The notes below the pieces were generated by a model that was given only the letters and a program-made list of their open reading frames with translations, was not told the DNA's origin and did no database searches. Made by a program: the position numbers and the translations under genes. Positions 1 to 8,223 of a stretch of 64,000 nt of DNA are shown here, piece after piece (within the stretch, counting starts at the first letter, position 1; every line of letters begins with the position of its first letter). Location of the stretch: positions 62,001 to 126,000 of IMG/VR virus record IMGVR_UViG_3300027712_001108; one strand, given 5' to 3'. The DNA comes from a virus.

Positions 1-1756
<1,756 letters not shown>

Positions 1757-1784
1757 TTATATATAACTACCTGTATAAACACTG

Positions 1785-1792
1785 ATAAATAT
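1785..1792 (+). promoter_or_regulatory. T4-like late promoter box
   Basis: ATAAATAT ends 4 bases before the ATG at 1797, divergent from the same type of box serving the fibre gene. No ribosome-binding site fits between box and start. Confidence 0.5.
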
Positions 1793-1796
1793 CCAC

Positions 1797-2531
1797 ATGC
1801 TATTGATAACAAGTGGATGTAGTTTCAGCGAATGCCTAAGTGATTATATCGACACTTGGCCTCGGCATCTCGCTAAAGCATTGAGGTCTATACATATATC
1901 ATGTGGATTAGGATCACAAGGTAACGGGCTTATCAGCAGGAAATTACTGTACCAAGTATATACTGCATTGAAATCACACAGTGCTGACGATATTTTAGTA
2001 GGTATTATGTGGTCTGGAACAAGCAGATGGGAATGCTATCAAGAGCCAAAACCTGTTTTTGATAAAAATACGGATGGCTGGCAACACAACCCAACTGCTG
2101 TAGCAGACAACAGCCACGGCGGATGGATCATTGCCAATCACTGGTGGAAACATACGGTGTCTGATACATATTATAAAAACTATTACGATCCGGTGTACAG
2201 CCAAATACAAACACTGGAACATGTGCTAAGAACACAATGGTATCTCGAACAACATAACATCAAATACTTTATGTCATCTATGAATGGCAGTGTATTTCCA
2301 GATGATCTGTTGCAAAATCCCGAATGTCGTCATTTGACAGAAATGGTAGATTGGAACACATTTTTACCATGTGTCGGAGAGTATGAGTGGTGCAGAGACA
2401 ATACTGCATATTCGTTTAAACCCAACGATGATCATCCAACTAGCGAAATGCACGGAGAATTTGTGGACCGTATGATCATGCCATGGCTCAGAGCACAGGG
2501 TTATTTAGACAACGCCACTGCCATTTTATAA
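1797..2531 (+). CDS. SGNH/GDSL-hydrolase-like protein
   Basis: 244 residues. The N-terminus LLITSGCSFSE carries the block-I nucleophile serine in G-C-S-F-S, and PNDDHPT near residue 222 resembles the block-V Asp-x-x-His of SGNH hydrolases. Blocks II and III are not obvious. It sits divergently next to the tail fibre gene behind a late promoter box, so a role in virion assembly or in trimming host surface glycan or acyl groups is plausible. The family call is fairly safe and the substrate is unknown. Its 3' end overlaps the convergent gene ending at 2501. Confidence 0.6.
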   Translation: MLLITSGCSFSECLSDYIDTWPRHLAKALRSIHISCGLGSQGNGLISRKLLYQVYTALKSHSADDILVGIMWSGTSRWECYQEPKPVFDKNTDGWQHNPTAVADNSHGGWIIANHWWKHTVSDTYYKNYYDPVYSQIQTLEHVLRTQWYLEQHNIKYFMSSMNGSVFPDDLLQNPECRHLTEMVDWNTFLPCVGEYEWCRDNTAYSFKPNDDHPTSEMHGEFVDRMIMPWLRAQGYLDNATAIL

Positions 2532-2728
2532 GAATCCCAGGCCAATTTGACATTGGGATCTGAATTCCTCAACTGTTGTTCATGTAGTTCAGCTGAGCGA
2601 TGGTCTTCTACCCATTTTAACAGATCAGCAAGATAGGGACTTGCAGCGATTCTCAACTCGGTTCCGCCGTATACATCCTGTTGTTGAGTTGTTATATAAA
2701 GATCGCCGTATAAATTTTTGATAGACAT
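2501..2728 (-). CDS. Small hypothetical protein
   Basis: 75 residues, not recognised. It is charged and soluble, with a helical C-terminal half containing LADLLKWVEDHRSAE. The start is supported by AGGAG nine bases upstream of ATG 2728 and by a sigma70-type promoter at 2750-2778 on the same strand. The 3' end overlaps the SGNH gene tail to tail by 31 bases. Confidence 0.65.
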   Translation of the reverse strand: MSIKNLYGDLYITTQQQDVYGGTELRIAASPYLADLLKWVEDHRSAELHEQQLRNSDPNVKLAWDSYKMAVALSK

Positions 2729-2749
2729 GCTGCATTACTCCTGTTATAG

Positions 2750-2778
2750 AGTGTACGTACAACGAATACCGCAGTCAA
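2750..2778 (-). promoter_or_regulatory. Sigma70-type promoter
   Basis: On the minus strand TTGACT (2773-2778), a 17-base spacer and TACACT (2750-2755), placed 21 bases before ATG 2728. This suits early transcription by host polymerase. Confidence 0.55.
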
Positions 2779-2784
2779 CCAACA

Positions 2785-2792
2785 CTAAATAT
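2785..2792 (+). promoter_or_regulatory. T4-like late promoter box
   Basis: CTAAATAT 23 bases upstream of the endolysin ATG. The same CTAAATAT box precedes the genes at 30548 and 60569. Confidence 0.5.
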
Positions 2793-2815
2793 CCTGTTAA
2801 CACAAAGTAAACGCG

Positions 2816-3871
2816 ATGCGATATTATGAAATAGCAAACACTGCTAGTCTTGAAATGCTAGACGAAGGGTGGATTTCCAAAGCTGCAAAGTGGGCGGCTG
2901 CGGGTGCAACAGCCGCAGCATTGGGATATGTAGCAGGTGACATTACCAAACAGCCAGGCCGTGATATACAGCAAACACCTGATAGTATCGCACAGCAAAT
3001 GGATTATGCAAATAATACAGCATTGGACGAACCTGCAGGACCGTCTAGCTTGGCACCTACTACATCGCCTCGTCCTAAGGCAAGACCCGCTGATTTAACA
3101 GGCAACTCTACGCAAGGTAATACAGTAGATGTACAAACGCCAGGTCCTGACACAGTTAGACCAAAATTGAGACCCGACGATACAATAGATGTACAAACGC
3201 CAGGACCAGATACTGTCAGGCCACGGCCACGTCCAGATACTGACCTAAGTAAAATTCCGCCACCCACAATGCCACAGGACGTACTGGTTTCTAGATTGGC
3301 AACCGCAGATGCCAATGTAAAAGTAAACAACATCAGCAATAATAAAGACATAGAAAACATGTTGATAACAACTGCAACTTCTGCAGGTATAGTAGATACT
3401 GAGTTACAGGCATTTTTGGCACAGGCATATCATGAAAGCCGTAATTTTACATCAACTGTAGAGCAACGGTACGGCAAAGGCAAAAACTATTTTAAACGTG
3501 CATATGACATACGATATAACCCTGTTGCAGCAACGAGACTGGGAAATATAAAACCAGGCGACGGTGAAAAATTCAAAGGTCGTGGGTATCTGCAAATTAC
3601 GGGACGTTTTAATTATTCAAAAGCAGCCAAGGCTCTGGGGTTGCCACTGTTAGAACAACCAGAACTGTTGGAAGATCCAAAAATAGCTGCCGCAGTATCG
3701 GTATGGTTTTGGAAATGGCGAGTGCGAGCTCGCAGTTCAGGCGACTGGAACAATGTGCAAGAAATCACCAACATTGTTAATGGAGGCGACACCGCAGTCG
3801 ATGACCGAGGCGAACTGTTTGATGCGTATGGACATCTAAGATCGTTAAAACGCGAAACAAGACCTGATTGA
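2816..3871 (+). CDS. GH19 chitinase-like endolysin with leader and Pro-rich linker
   Basis: 351 residues. Residues 1-17 (MRYYEIA...MLDE) look like a capsid-targeting leader ending in the L-x-E cleavage consensus of T4 prohead protease. Residues of about 20-45 are Ala/Gly-rich and could insert in membrane. Residues of about 75-145 are a Pro-rich linker with a repeated TPGPDTVRP unit. The C-terminal 180 residues are a GH19 lysozyme/chitinase domain: AYHES with the likely catalytic Glu207, GDGEKFKGRGYLQITGR, then NIVNGG. It would cut peptidoglycan during lysis, or during entry if packaged as the leader suggests. A CTAAATAT late box precedes it. Confidence 0.85.
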   Translation: MRYYEIANTASLEMLDEGWISKAAKWAAAGATAAALGYVAGDITKQPGRDIQQTPDSIAQQMDYANNTALDEPAGPSSLAPTTSPRPKARPADLTGNSTQGNTVDVQTPGPDTVRPKLRPDDTIDVQTPGPDTVRPRPRPDTDLSKIPPPTMPQDVLVSRLATADANVKVNNISNNKDIENMLITTATSAGIVDTELQAFLAQAYHESRNFTSTVEQRYGKGKNYFKRAYDIRYNPVAATRLGNIKPGDGEKFKGRGYLQITGRFNYSKAAKALGLPLLEQPELLEDPKIAAAVSVWFWKWRVRARSSGDWNNVQEITNIVNGGDTAVDDRGELFDAYGHLRSLKRETRPD

Positions 3872-3920
3872 CAACGCTGCATCTTATCGCTATATTACTA
3901 ATGTAGACGAAAAAGAATAC

Positions 3921-3997
3921 GGGGGGTTAGCTCAATTGGTTAGAGCGCCGGACTCATAATCCGTAGGTTGCCAGTTCAAGTCTGGCACTCCCTACCA
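3921..3997 (+). tRNA. tRNA with CAT anticodon, probably tRNA-Ile2
   Basis: Complete cloverleaf, anticodon loop CTCATAA, T-loop TTCAAGT, CCA encoded. The other elongator CAT tRNA (22828) resembles tRNA-Met more closely, so this one may be the lysidine-modified Ile(AUA) tRNA. The acceptor has two G-U pairs. Confidence 0.85.
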
Positions 3998-4002
3998 AAC
4001 TT

Positions 4003-4077
4003 GCGTGTATGGTCCAGATGGATGGGCACGGGACTCTAAATCCTAGGAGGCAGGCTCAATACCTGTTATACGCACCA
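4003..4077 (+). tRNA. Amber suppressor tRNA (anticodon CTA)
   Basis: Acceptor GCGTGTA pairs with TATACGC; D-stem GTCC/GGGC; anticodon stem closes a seven-base loop CTCTAAA with U33 and anticodon CTA; T-stem GCAGG/CCTGT; discriminator A; CCA encoded. It should read UAG. Codons 34 bases downstream begin ATG TCG TAG. The amino acid identity cannot be read from the sequence. Confidence 0.85.
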
Positions 4078-4083
4078 TAAATA
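4077..4083 (+). promoter_or_regulatory. T4-like late promoter box
   Basis: ATAAATA starts on the last base of the suppressor tRNA CCA and lies upstream of the gene at 4111. Confidence 0.4.
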
Positions 4084-4110
4084 ATTCAGTGTTTAAGGAG
4101 AAATAACACC

Positions 4111-4719
4111 ATGTCGTAGATTGAAATTGCCTGTACCGAGTTAGTATTCCACTTTAATAAAAAACACTTAGAAGATCCCACTATTCCAATGTGGGTTGTT
4201 AAGACCAAAGGTGAGACGTATTACGTCCATCATGTCAGCAGTGACATGCCATGGTCTACAAAAGAAACTCCCAACAATAACAGTACCAAAGGCAGCATTA
4301 AGTTTAAACGGTGTCATCTTGTTATTGATGACAACAATGACGCTACTATCAAGCCGTTGACAATGAGCGATGCTATACGTCTCAAAAAGACAGAGCCCAA
4401 GAAAATACGACTGATTATGGATTATCGCAAACAGATAGACGAATTTGTTGAATACTGCGATGAACAAGAGATTTGGCATGATGGGGTTCACATACTGCCG
4501 GGTAGCTGTGGTTCGAGATTCTATGCAACCGATATCAAAGAAGATGACCTGCTGCTTACTCGCATGCGGTTCCCACCTAAGATGTTCCGTGAACTGATGC
4601 CCAATGAATATCTATATGCGTACTACGATAAAGTAGGACCTGATGTAGAACCACCAGATTACGACGACGATTACTACGATGACGACGAAGACGAAGATGA
4701 CGATGAGGACGCAGCCTAA
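4111..4719 (+). CDS. Conserved-type protein with in-frame TAG at codon 3 and acidic tail
   Basis: AAGGAG nine bases upstream selects ATG 4111. Codon 3 is TAG (4117-4119). The frame then stays open to TAA 4717-4719, giving 202 residues counting the amber position. The stretch after the TAG (IEIACTELVFHF, then HLEDPTIPMWVVKTKGETYY) reads as ordinary protein, and no Shine-Dalgarno site precedes the next ATG at 4189. Full-length product therefore seems to need suppression by the CTA tRNA 34 bases upstream, or reinitiation. The last 30 residues are Asp/Glu/Tyr-rich. Function unknown. Confidence 0.75.
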
Positions 4720-4771
4720 ATCGTCAAAACTGTGTCAACCAAAGAAAAATAACGTTTTTTCACGTATTTGG

Positions 4772-4799
4772 TTGACACTTTTATAATTGGCTGTATAAA
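4772..4799 (+). promoter_or_regulatory. Sigma70-type promoter
   Basis: TTGACA (4772-4777), 16-base spacer, TATAAA (4794-4799). The nearest downstream stop signal is the terminator at 5021-5050, defining a transcript of about 245 bases. Confidence 0.6.
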
Positions 4800-4805
4800 T
4801 AGATA

Positions 4806-5050
4806 TGTTGTAAGCAAAAATGGTTTTGCACAACAAACAAGGTTACAAATGCAACTCACGCTTTCCATCAATACTTTTACACAGCACGGCTATCAAGCCA
4901 AGCCGTCAACATGGCTAGTTGCTGTTGATAGTATGAATTGTGAAGATCGCGCAATTGTATCAACAGACGGGGTGTCAAGGGAAACCTAGCAGCGTAAGCA
5001 GCAAAGTTATACCAAAGCACCCCGGGAATCGAAAGATTCCTGGGTTTTTT
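4806..5050 (+). ncRNA. Short transcript between promoter and terminator; RNA or tiny ORF
   Basis: Bounded by the promoter at 4772-4799 and the terminator at 5021-5050. It holds two short overlapping frames: ATG 4849 to 4989 (46 codons, after a weak AAGG) and ATG 4820 (32 codons). Neither resembles a known protein. A small noncoding RNA or a microprotein mRNA are both possible. Confidence 0.4.
5021..5050 (+). terminator. Intrinsic terminator
   Basis: Ten-base-pair stem CCCGGGAATC / GATTCCTGGG around a GAAA tetraloop, followed by six T. Confidence 0.9.
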
Positions 5051-5099
5051 ATTAGGCAACAGGCATTGCCCAAACAGTGTCGCAGATGTTGCTAGTGTG

Positions 5100-5290
5100 G
5101 GATATGAGGGAACGTGGCCCTCACCGGACGCACTTAAAATGTTCTGGTAAACGGGCGGCCTTGGTGATGGAACTCCTTGTGTGGAGCGAAAAACCCAAGT
5201 TGATAGACGAGCACATCAGCCATCTAAAGTTAGAGATGGTGTAGTTGATGTGCTTCTCTATACACAGTAGGGCGAGCCTACTGTGGATGA
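5100..5290 (+). ncRNA. Structured noncoding region
   Basis: No convincing ORF. Stems seen: GAGGG...CCCTC near 5107; GCACATCA (5211-5218) with TGATGTGC ending at 5252, enclosing CCATCT/AGATGG; and CACAGTAGG (5263-5271) with CCTACTGTG (5277-5285). It may be a leader of the gene at 5357 or a separate RNA. Confidence 0.45.
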
Positions 5291-5319
5291 TTAATTGACA
5301 TATTGCCCAGGGTCCTGTA

Positions 5320-5327
5320 ATAAATAT
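5320..5327 (+). promoter_or_regulatory. T4-like late promoter box
   Basis: ATAAATAT 29 bases upstream of ATG 5357, which encodes a protein with an L-x-E leader. Confidence 0.45.
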
Positions 5328-5356
5328 CAAACACGAATTTGCAACAGGGATGTATT

Positions 5357-5584
5357 ATGGAAGATATTGGCAGACTTAGGAAGCTAAGCGGATTGAACGA
5401 AAGTGTGTATGCCGATGAAGCCATGCAGCATATAGAAAAGCTGATACATAAAATCAAACGTATACCCGACGATTTTATATATTTTGCAGCAAATTTGGAT
5501 CAATCCCAAGACCAAACTCACATACTTGAATTAGTAGCTAGAAGCCTAGAAAATGCTGCTGCTAAAATAAGAAATAATTCGTAA
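5357..5584 (+). CDS. Small protein with capsid-targeting-like leader
   Basis: 75 residues from ATG 5357, with GGGA upstream. Residues 1-15 (MEDIGRLRKLSGLNE) resemble the short helical leaders of packaged T4-type internal proteins and end L-N-E. The remainder is a helical, mildly acidic domain. Expected to be a minor internal or scaffold-associated head protein; function unknown. Confidence 0.6.
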   Translation: MEDIGRLRKLSGLNESVYADEAMQHIEKLIHKIKRIPDDFIYFAANLDQSQDQTHILELVARSLENAAAKIRNNS

Positions 5585-5612
5585 TCAGTATGATACCGTG
5601 GTATTATACTAT

Positions 5613-6200
5613 ATGATAGACAGATACATACCCAAGTTTCTAGACATACTGTATGATCCCACTGTGCTACAAGCAGTGCGGTTAGAAGAAATCAGAGATG
5701 CATTTCACTCTAACCAAATAATCAGTAAGAATTGTGCTATTGCTGCATTTGACAGTTTGCCTACAGCAGACAGAAATGTGTTGTACATTGGCTCATGGAT
5801 TGGATTTTTGACGCACTATATCTGCGACAACTATCCTCACTGCACAGTAACAGAACTAGACATTGATGTAAGATGTAAACTCATTAGCCAACGGTTTAAT
5901 GAACGGTTTACAAACTATATCAACAGTTATACAAGTGATGTAGAGTGTTTTGGTTACCTCAATAACTATGACACTGTAATCAATCTAAGCTGTGAACATA
6001 TTAGCAGCAACTGGATTGACAAACTACAAAAAGGCACTACATTAGTGCTACAAACGAATAACTTCAAAATTCCAGAACATGTTAACACTTGTGAAACACT
6101 GGATGAAATGCGCGAAAAATATCAGTTGAGTGAAACATACTATGCGGAAGCAACTGTGTTAAATGCGTATACAAGATTTACACTGGCTGGCAAACGCTAA
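5613..6200 (+). CDS. Class I SAM methyltransferase-like protein
   Basis: 195 residues from ATG 5613; an upstream in-frame GTG at 5598 would add five residues. NVLYIGSWIGFLTHYI near residue 62 matches motif I (hydrophobic strand, then G-x-W/x-G), followed by TVTELDID with an acidic residue at the end of strand 2. There is no canonical catalytic NPPY or DPPY, so it is probably not a DNA N6-adenine enzyme. Substrate unknown. tRNA-Cys follows 15 bases downstream. Confidence 0.55.
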   Translation: MIDRYIPKFLDILYDPTVLQAVRLEEIRDAFHSNQIISKNCAIAAFDSLPTADRNVLYIGSWIGFLTHYICDNYPHCTVTELDIDVRCKLISQRFNERFTNYINSYTSDVECFGYLNNYDTVINLSCEHISSNWIDKLQKGTTLVLQTNNFKIPEHVNTCETLDEMREKYQLSETYYAEATVLNAYTRFTLAGKR

Positions 6201-6215
6201 TCAGTGATATTAATT

Positions 6216-6289
6216 GGCCGGGTGGCGGAATGGCTACGCAGTGGATTGCAAATCCATGTACGGGGGTTCGATTCCCTCCTCGGCCTCCA
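6216..6289 (+). tRNA. tRNA-Cys (GCA)
   Basis: Acceptor GGCCGGG/CTCGGCC, anticodon GCA, T-loop TTCGATT, discriminator U, CCA encoded. Confidence 0.92.
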
Positions 6290-6437
6290 ATGTACAGTAG
6301 TTGTAGAGTTAAGCAGCGCACCCTACGTCTTTGGGATAGCGGGCGATGGGCACGACTACTGTGCGCTAAACACTGTGTCAAAAAAAGGCATTGACGCGAT
6401 ATTAACAAGGTGCTAAGTTACTTGAGTAGACAAAAAC

Positions 6438-6458
6438 GAAACGGTTTACATGCTCTTT
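6438..6458 (+). repeat. 21-base element, exact copy at 29282-29302
   Basis: Contains AACGGTTTACATGCTCTTT. Both copies stand just upstream of structured noncoding RNA. TTTACA could serve as a -35 element, but no convincing -10 lies at the right distance. Function unknown. Confidence 0.6.
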
Positions 6459-6485
6459 GAAACTGTTAGAGAATACAGATGAAAT

Positions 6486-6606
6486 AATTCTGTTTTCACA
6501 TGCACACAACGGCGTAGGCCACGCCAATGTATGGGATAACAGCTCAGCTAGTGATATAGCAGAGTTAGCGGTTCGAGTCCGCATAGTGTGCAGTTGTAAA
6601 CAGAAA
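6486..6606 (+). ncRNA. tRNA-like RNA in a long closing helix (unit 1)
   Basis: Left arm 6486-6507 (TTCTGTTTTCACATGCACAC) pairs with right arm 6586-6606 (GTGTGCAG...AAACAGAA), closing a loop with a GGCGT/ACGCC hairpin, a D-arm-like AGCTCAGCTAGTGATATAGC and a T-arm GCGG-TTCGAGT-CCGC. There is no recognisable anticodon arm and no CCA. Unit 2, immediately downstream, has the same left arm. Confidence 0.55.
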
Positions 6607-6607
6607 C

Positions 6608-6714
6608 AATTCTGTTTTCACATGTTATATAGGACGGTGGTTCGAATCCATCCTTGGGGTACGCCCCGAGTAGCTGTAGTGGTTAGAGCAAGTATAACAG
6701 TTGAAAACAGAATT
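6608..6714 (+). ncRNA. Circularly permuted tRNA-like RNA (unit 2)
   Basis: Order of parts is T-arm (GGTGG-TTCGAAT-CCATC, 6636-6652), acceptor 3' strand CTTGGGG (6653-6659), linker TACG, acceptor 5' strand CCCCGAG (6664-6670), then a D-arm-like segment TAGCTGTAGTGGTTAGAGC. The two acceptor strands pair fully (five Watson-Crick plus wobble). The flanks AATTCTGTTTTCA...TTATAT and TATAACAGTTGAAAACAG pair where the anticodon stem would be. This is the arrangement of a permuted tRNA gene, although it could instead be an uncharged structural mimic. Confidence 0.6.
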
Positions 6715-6889
6715 AGCGATTGTTGCTAGTCAGTTCCAACAACATCAAATGGTTGGACCTTGTAGATATAAGGTTACTGATAGCTAACAAAAAGTTAACT
6801 ATGATTATACACGGTAATAAAGTGTTCCATATCTTTTTTAACATCGTGTATTTATAAGGTCTGATATAGCATATCGCTATAAAAAGTTT

Positions 6890-6966
6890 TGCGGGGTAGA
6901 GCAGTCTGGTAGCTCGCTTGGCTCATAACCAAGAGGTCAGTGGTTCAAATCCACTCCCCGCAACCA
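6890..6966 (+). tRNA. Initiator-type tRNA-fMet (CAT)
   Basis: Strongly like bacterial tRNA-fMet: GCGGGGTAGAGCAGTCTGG D-arm with the initiator A11-U24 pair, loop CTCATAA, 3' end CCCCGCAACCA. The 1-72 pair is a weak U-A, and the anticodon stem lacks the full run of three G-C pairs. An initiator tRNA could favour phage translation starts. Confidence 0.88.
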
Positions 6967-7073
6967 AGCTAAACTAGCGCAGGTGGACAACACCGTAAGT
7001 CGCAAGCTACACGGTACTGCTTACTCGTAGCAGCTAAGTCGGCCTGTTGAGGTTAGAGCCAAACACACAACGT
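6967..7073 (+). other. Structured spacer between tRNAs
   Basis: No ORF. Hairpins ACCGT...ACGGT and CTGCT...AGCAG are visible. The end (CGGCCTGTTGAGGTTAGAGCC) resembles the spacer after the next tRNA (CGCCTGTAAGGGTAGAGCC), so the two spacers may be related RNA modules. Confidence 0.35.
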
Positions 7074-7151
7074 TCCTTCTAAGCTATCCAGGTGATGGTG
7101 CTCGGCTGTTAACCGAGAATAAGGCTGGTTCGAGTCCAGCAGAAGGAGCCA
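7074..7151 (+). tRNA. tRNA-Asn (GTT)
   Basis: Acceptor TCCTTCT/AGAAGGA, loop CTGTTAA, T-loop TTCGAGT, discriminator G, CCA encoded. Confidence 0.92.
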
Positions 7152-7333
7152 AATACAAACGGTACTTGCTTGAGGCCAAGTGGCTAAGTCCCAGTGGAGC
7201 AAGTTAAATCGCCTGTAAGGGTAGAGCCAACCACATAGTGCTATACATTCTGCGGTGTGTATGGCAGGGTAGGTGACGCAACGCTTTATAAAATATAACA
7301 ATATTCACAGCGGTGTCCCTACCTACAATATAC
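7152..7333 (+). other. Structured spacer between tRNAs
   Basis: No ORF of interest. Stems ACTTGCT...AGCAAGT and GGTAGG...CCTACC are visible. It shares a GGGTAGAGCCAA-type segment with the spacer at 6967-7073. Confidence 0.35.
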
Positions 7334-7423
7334 GGAACGGTGGCCGAGAGGCTTAAGGCAAGCGGTTGCTAACTGCTCGAGGGTGAGAGCCCTCCGTGGG
7401 TTCGAATCCCACCCGTTCCGCCA
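7334..7423 (+). tRNA. tRNA-Ser (GCT)
   Basis: Class II tRNA with long variable arm GAGGGTGAGAGCCCTC, loop TTGCTAA, acceptor GGAACGG/CCGTTCC, CCA encoded. Confidence 0.93.
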
Positions 7424-7431
7424 AATAACAT

Positions 7432-7532
7432 GGGGTCGCACCGGCGCTGAAATCGCCTTACAGTAAGGGCAATGCCGGGAATGGAAATAGCGGCGATTGA
7501 TTGGACATTCGATAAGGTCCTCGACTCCACCA
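7432..7532 (+). ncRNA. tRNA-like RNA with CCA end but no canonical anticodon arm
   Basis: Acceptor GGGGTCG/CGACTCC (seven pairs), discriminator A, CCA encoded, T-like arm GGAC-ATTCGATAAG-GTCC. The middle carries GGCG...CGCC, CCTTA-CAG-TAAGG and GCCG...CGGC arms. CCGGC(7441)/GCCGG(7474) and AATCGCC(7451)/GGCGATT(7492) interleave, so a pseudoknot fold is also possible. It may be a decayed tRNA or a chargeable tRNA-like RNA. Confidence 0.5.
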
Positions 7533-7544
7533 AATTATGCTATA

Positions 7545-7770
7545 TGGGCATGTGCCCAATAGGCGTAAGGCAAGCGGTTGCCAACTAATTGATCGGTATG
7601 CTGGAAATGGTATACAGGGGTGCGGGCTAAGCCAACAAGGATAGGGTGTGTAATGCTAATAAGCACCTTTGCGCTCGTTGATGTTTAACATCCGATGGTG
7701 AAACCTACCTGTACTGGACAGCGCAACGTAACAGTACAATATGGGTTCGATCCCCATTGCTGATCAATTA
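7545..7770 (+). ncRNA. Structured RNA in the tRNA cluster
   Basis: Hairpins TGGGCA-TG-TGCCCA (7545-7558) and GGCAA-GCGG-TTGCC (7569-7582), then a long-range helix AATTGATC (7588-7595) with GATCAATT (7762-7769) enclosing about 165 bases that end in a T-arm ATGGG-TTCGATC-CCCAT. The octamer ACTAATTG occurs at both ends (7584 and 7773). It may be an interrupted class II tRNA or an independent RNA. Confidence 0.4.
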
Positions 7771-7778
7771 AACTAATT

Positions 7779-7862
7779 GGGCATCAGGTCACAAGGTGTG
7801 ACAAGGGACTGTAACTCCCTCGGGGAAACCCACGCCAGGTTCGATTCCTGGGATGCCCACCA
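7779..7862 (+). tRNA. tRNA-Tyr (GTA)
   Basis: Class II bacterial tRNA-Tyr: acceptor GGGCATC/GATGCCC, loop CTGTAAC, variable arm, T-loop TTCGATT, CCA encoded. Confidence 0.9.
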
Positions 7863-7949
7863 TTACTTTGATGATACACTTTGAGTAGCAGGACAACATG
7901 TTTCGGACTGCGGGTTCAGGCGAGGTGGAAAGTGTATCTTCCAAGTAAT
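7863..7949 (+). ncRNA. Stem-loop RNA between tRNAs
   Basis: GATACACTTT (7873-7882) pairs perfectly with AAAGTGTATC (7929-7938), extended by TTACTT with AAGTAA. The 46-base apical part contains GCGGGTTCAGGCG, like a T-arm. It fills the gap from tRNA-Tyr to the next tRNA-like gene exactly. Confidence 0.45.
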
Positions 7950-7951
7950 AT

Positions 7952-8030
7952 GGGGTTGTAGCTTAATACGACAAAAGCGGCCTGGATTGGGGCGAGATGC
8001 GGGTATGCGTTAGTCCCGTTGACTCCACCA
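7952..8030 (+). ncRNA. Degenerate tRNA-like gene with CCA end
   Basis: Acceptor GGGGTTG/TGACTCC, discriminator A, CCA encoded, D-arm GCTT...AAGC. The anticodon arm is unclear (around CCTGGATTGGGG) and the T-loop is 11 bases instead of seven. Its acceptor stem closely matches the tRNA-like RNA at 7432. Confidence 0.5.
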
Positions 8031-8041
8031 AAATCTATTTA

Positions 8042-8118
8042 CGTCCAGTAGCTCAGTTGGTCAGAGCACACCCCTGATAAGGGTGGGGTCGATGATTCGA
8101 ATTCATCCTGGACGACCA
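8042..8118 (+). tRNA. tRNA-Ile (GAT)
   Basis: Acceptor CGTCCAG/CTGGACG, loop CTGATAA, T-loop TTCGAAT, CCA encoded. Confidence 0.92.
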
Positions 8119-8136
8119 AACAATGAAATGCAATAC

Positions 8137-8210
8137 GGCCCCATAGATTATGGATAGATCGCTGCCCTTTCAAGGCGGAGAAACGGGTTTGAGTCCCGTT
8201 GGGGCTGCCA
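8137..8210 (+). tRNA. tRNA-Glu (TTC)
   Basis: Acceptor GGCCCCA/TGGGGCT, loop CTTTCAA, discriminator G, CCA encoded. Confidence 0.9.
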
Positions 8211-8223
8211 AATTATAACAATG

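Noticed and set aside
6608-6714. tmRNA, including permuted two-piece tmRNA
   Set aside because: Unit 2 has a full D-arm-like segment and no tag reading frame or pseudoknots, and the 5' acceptor lacks the usual GGGG start of ssrA.
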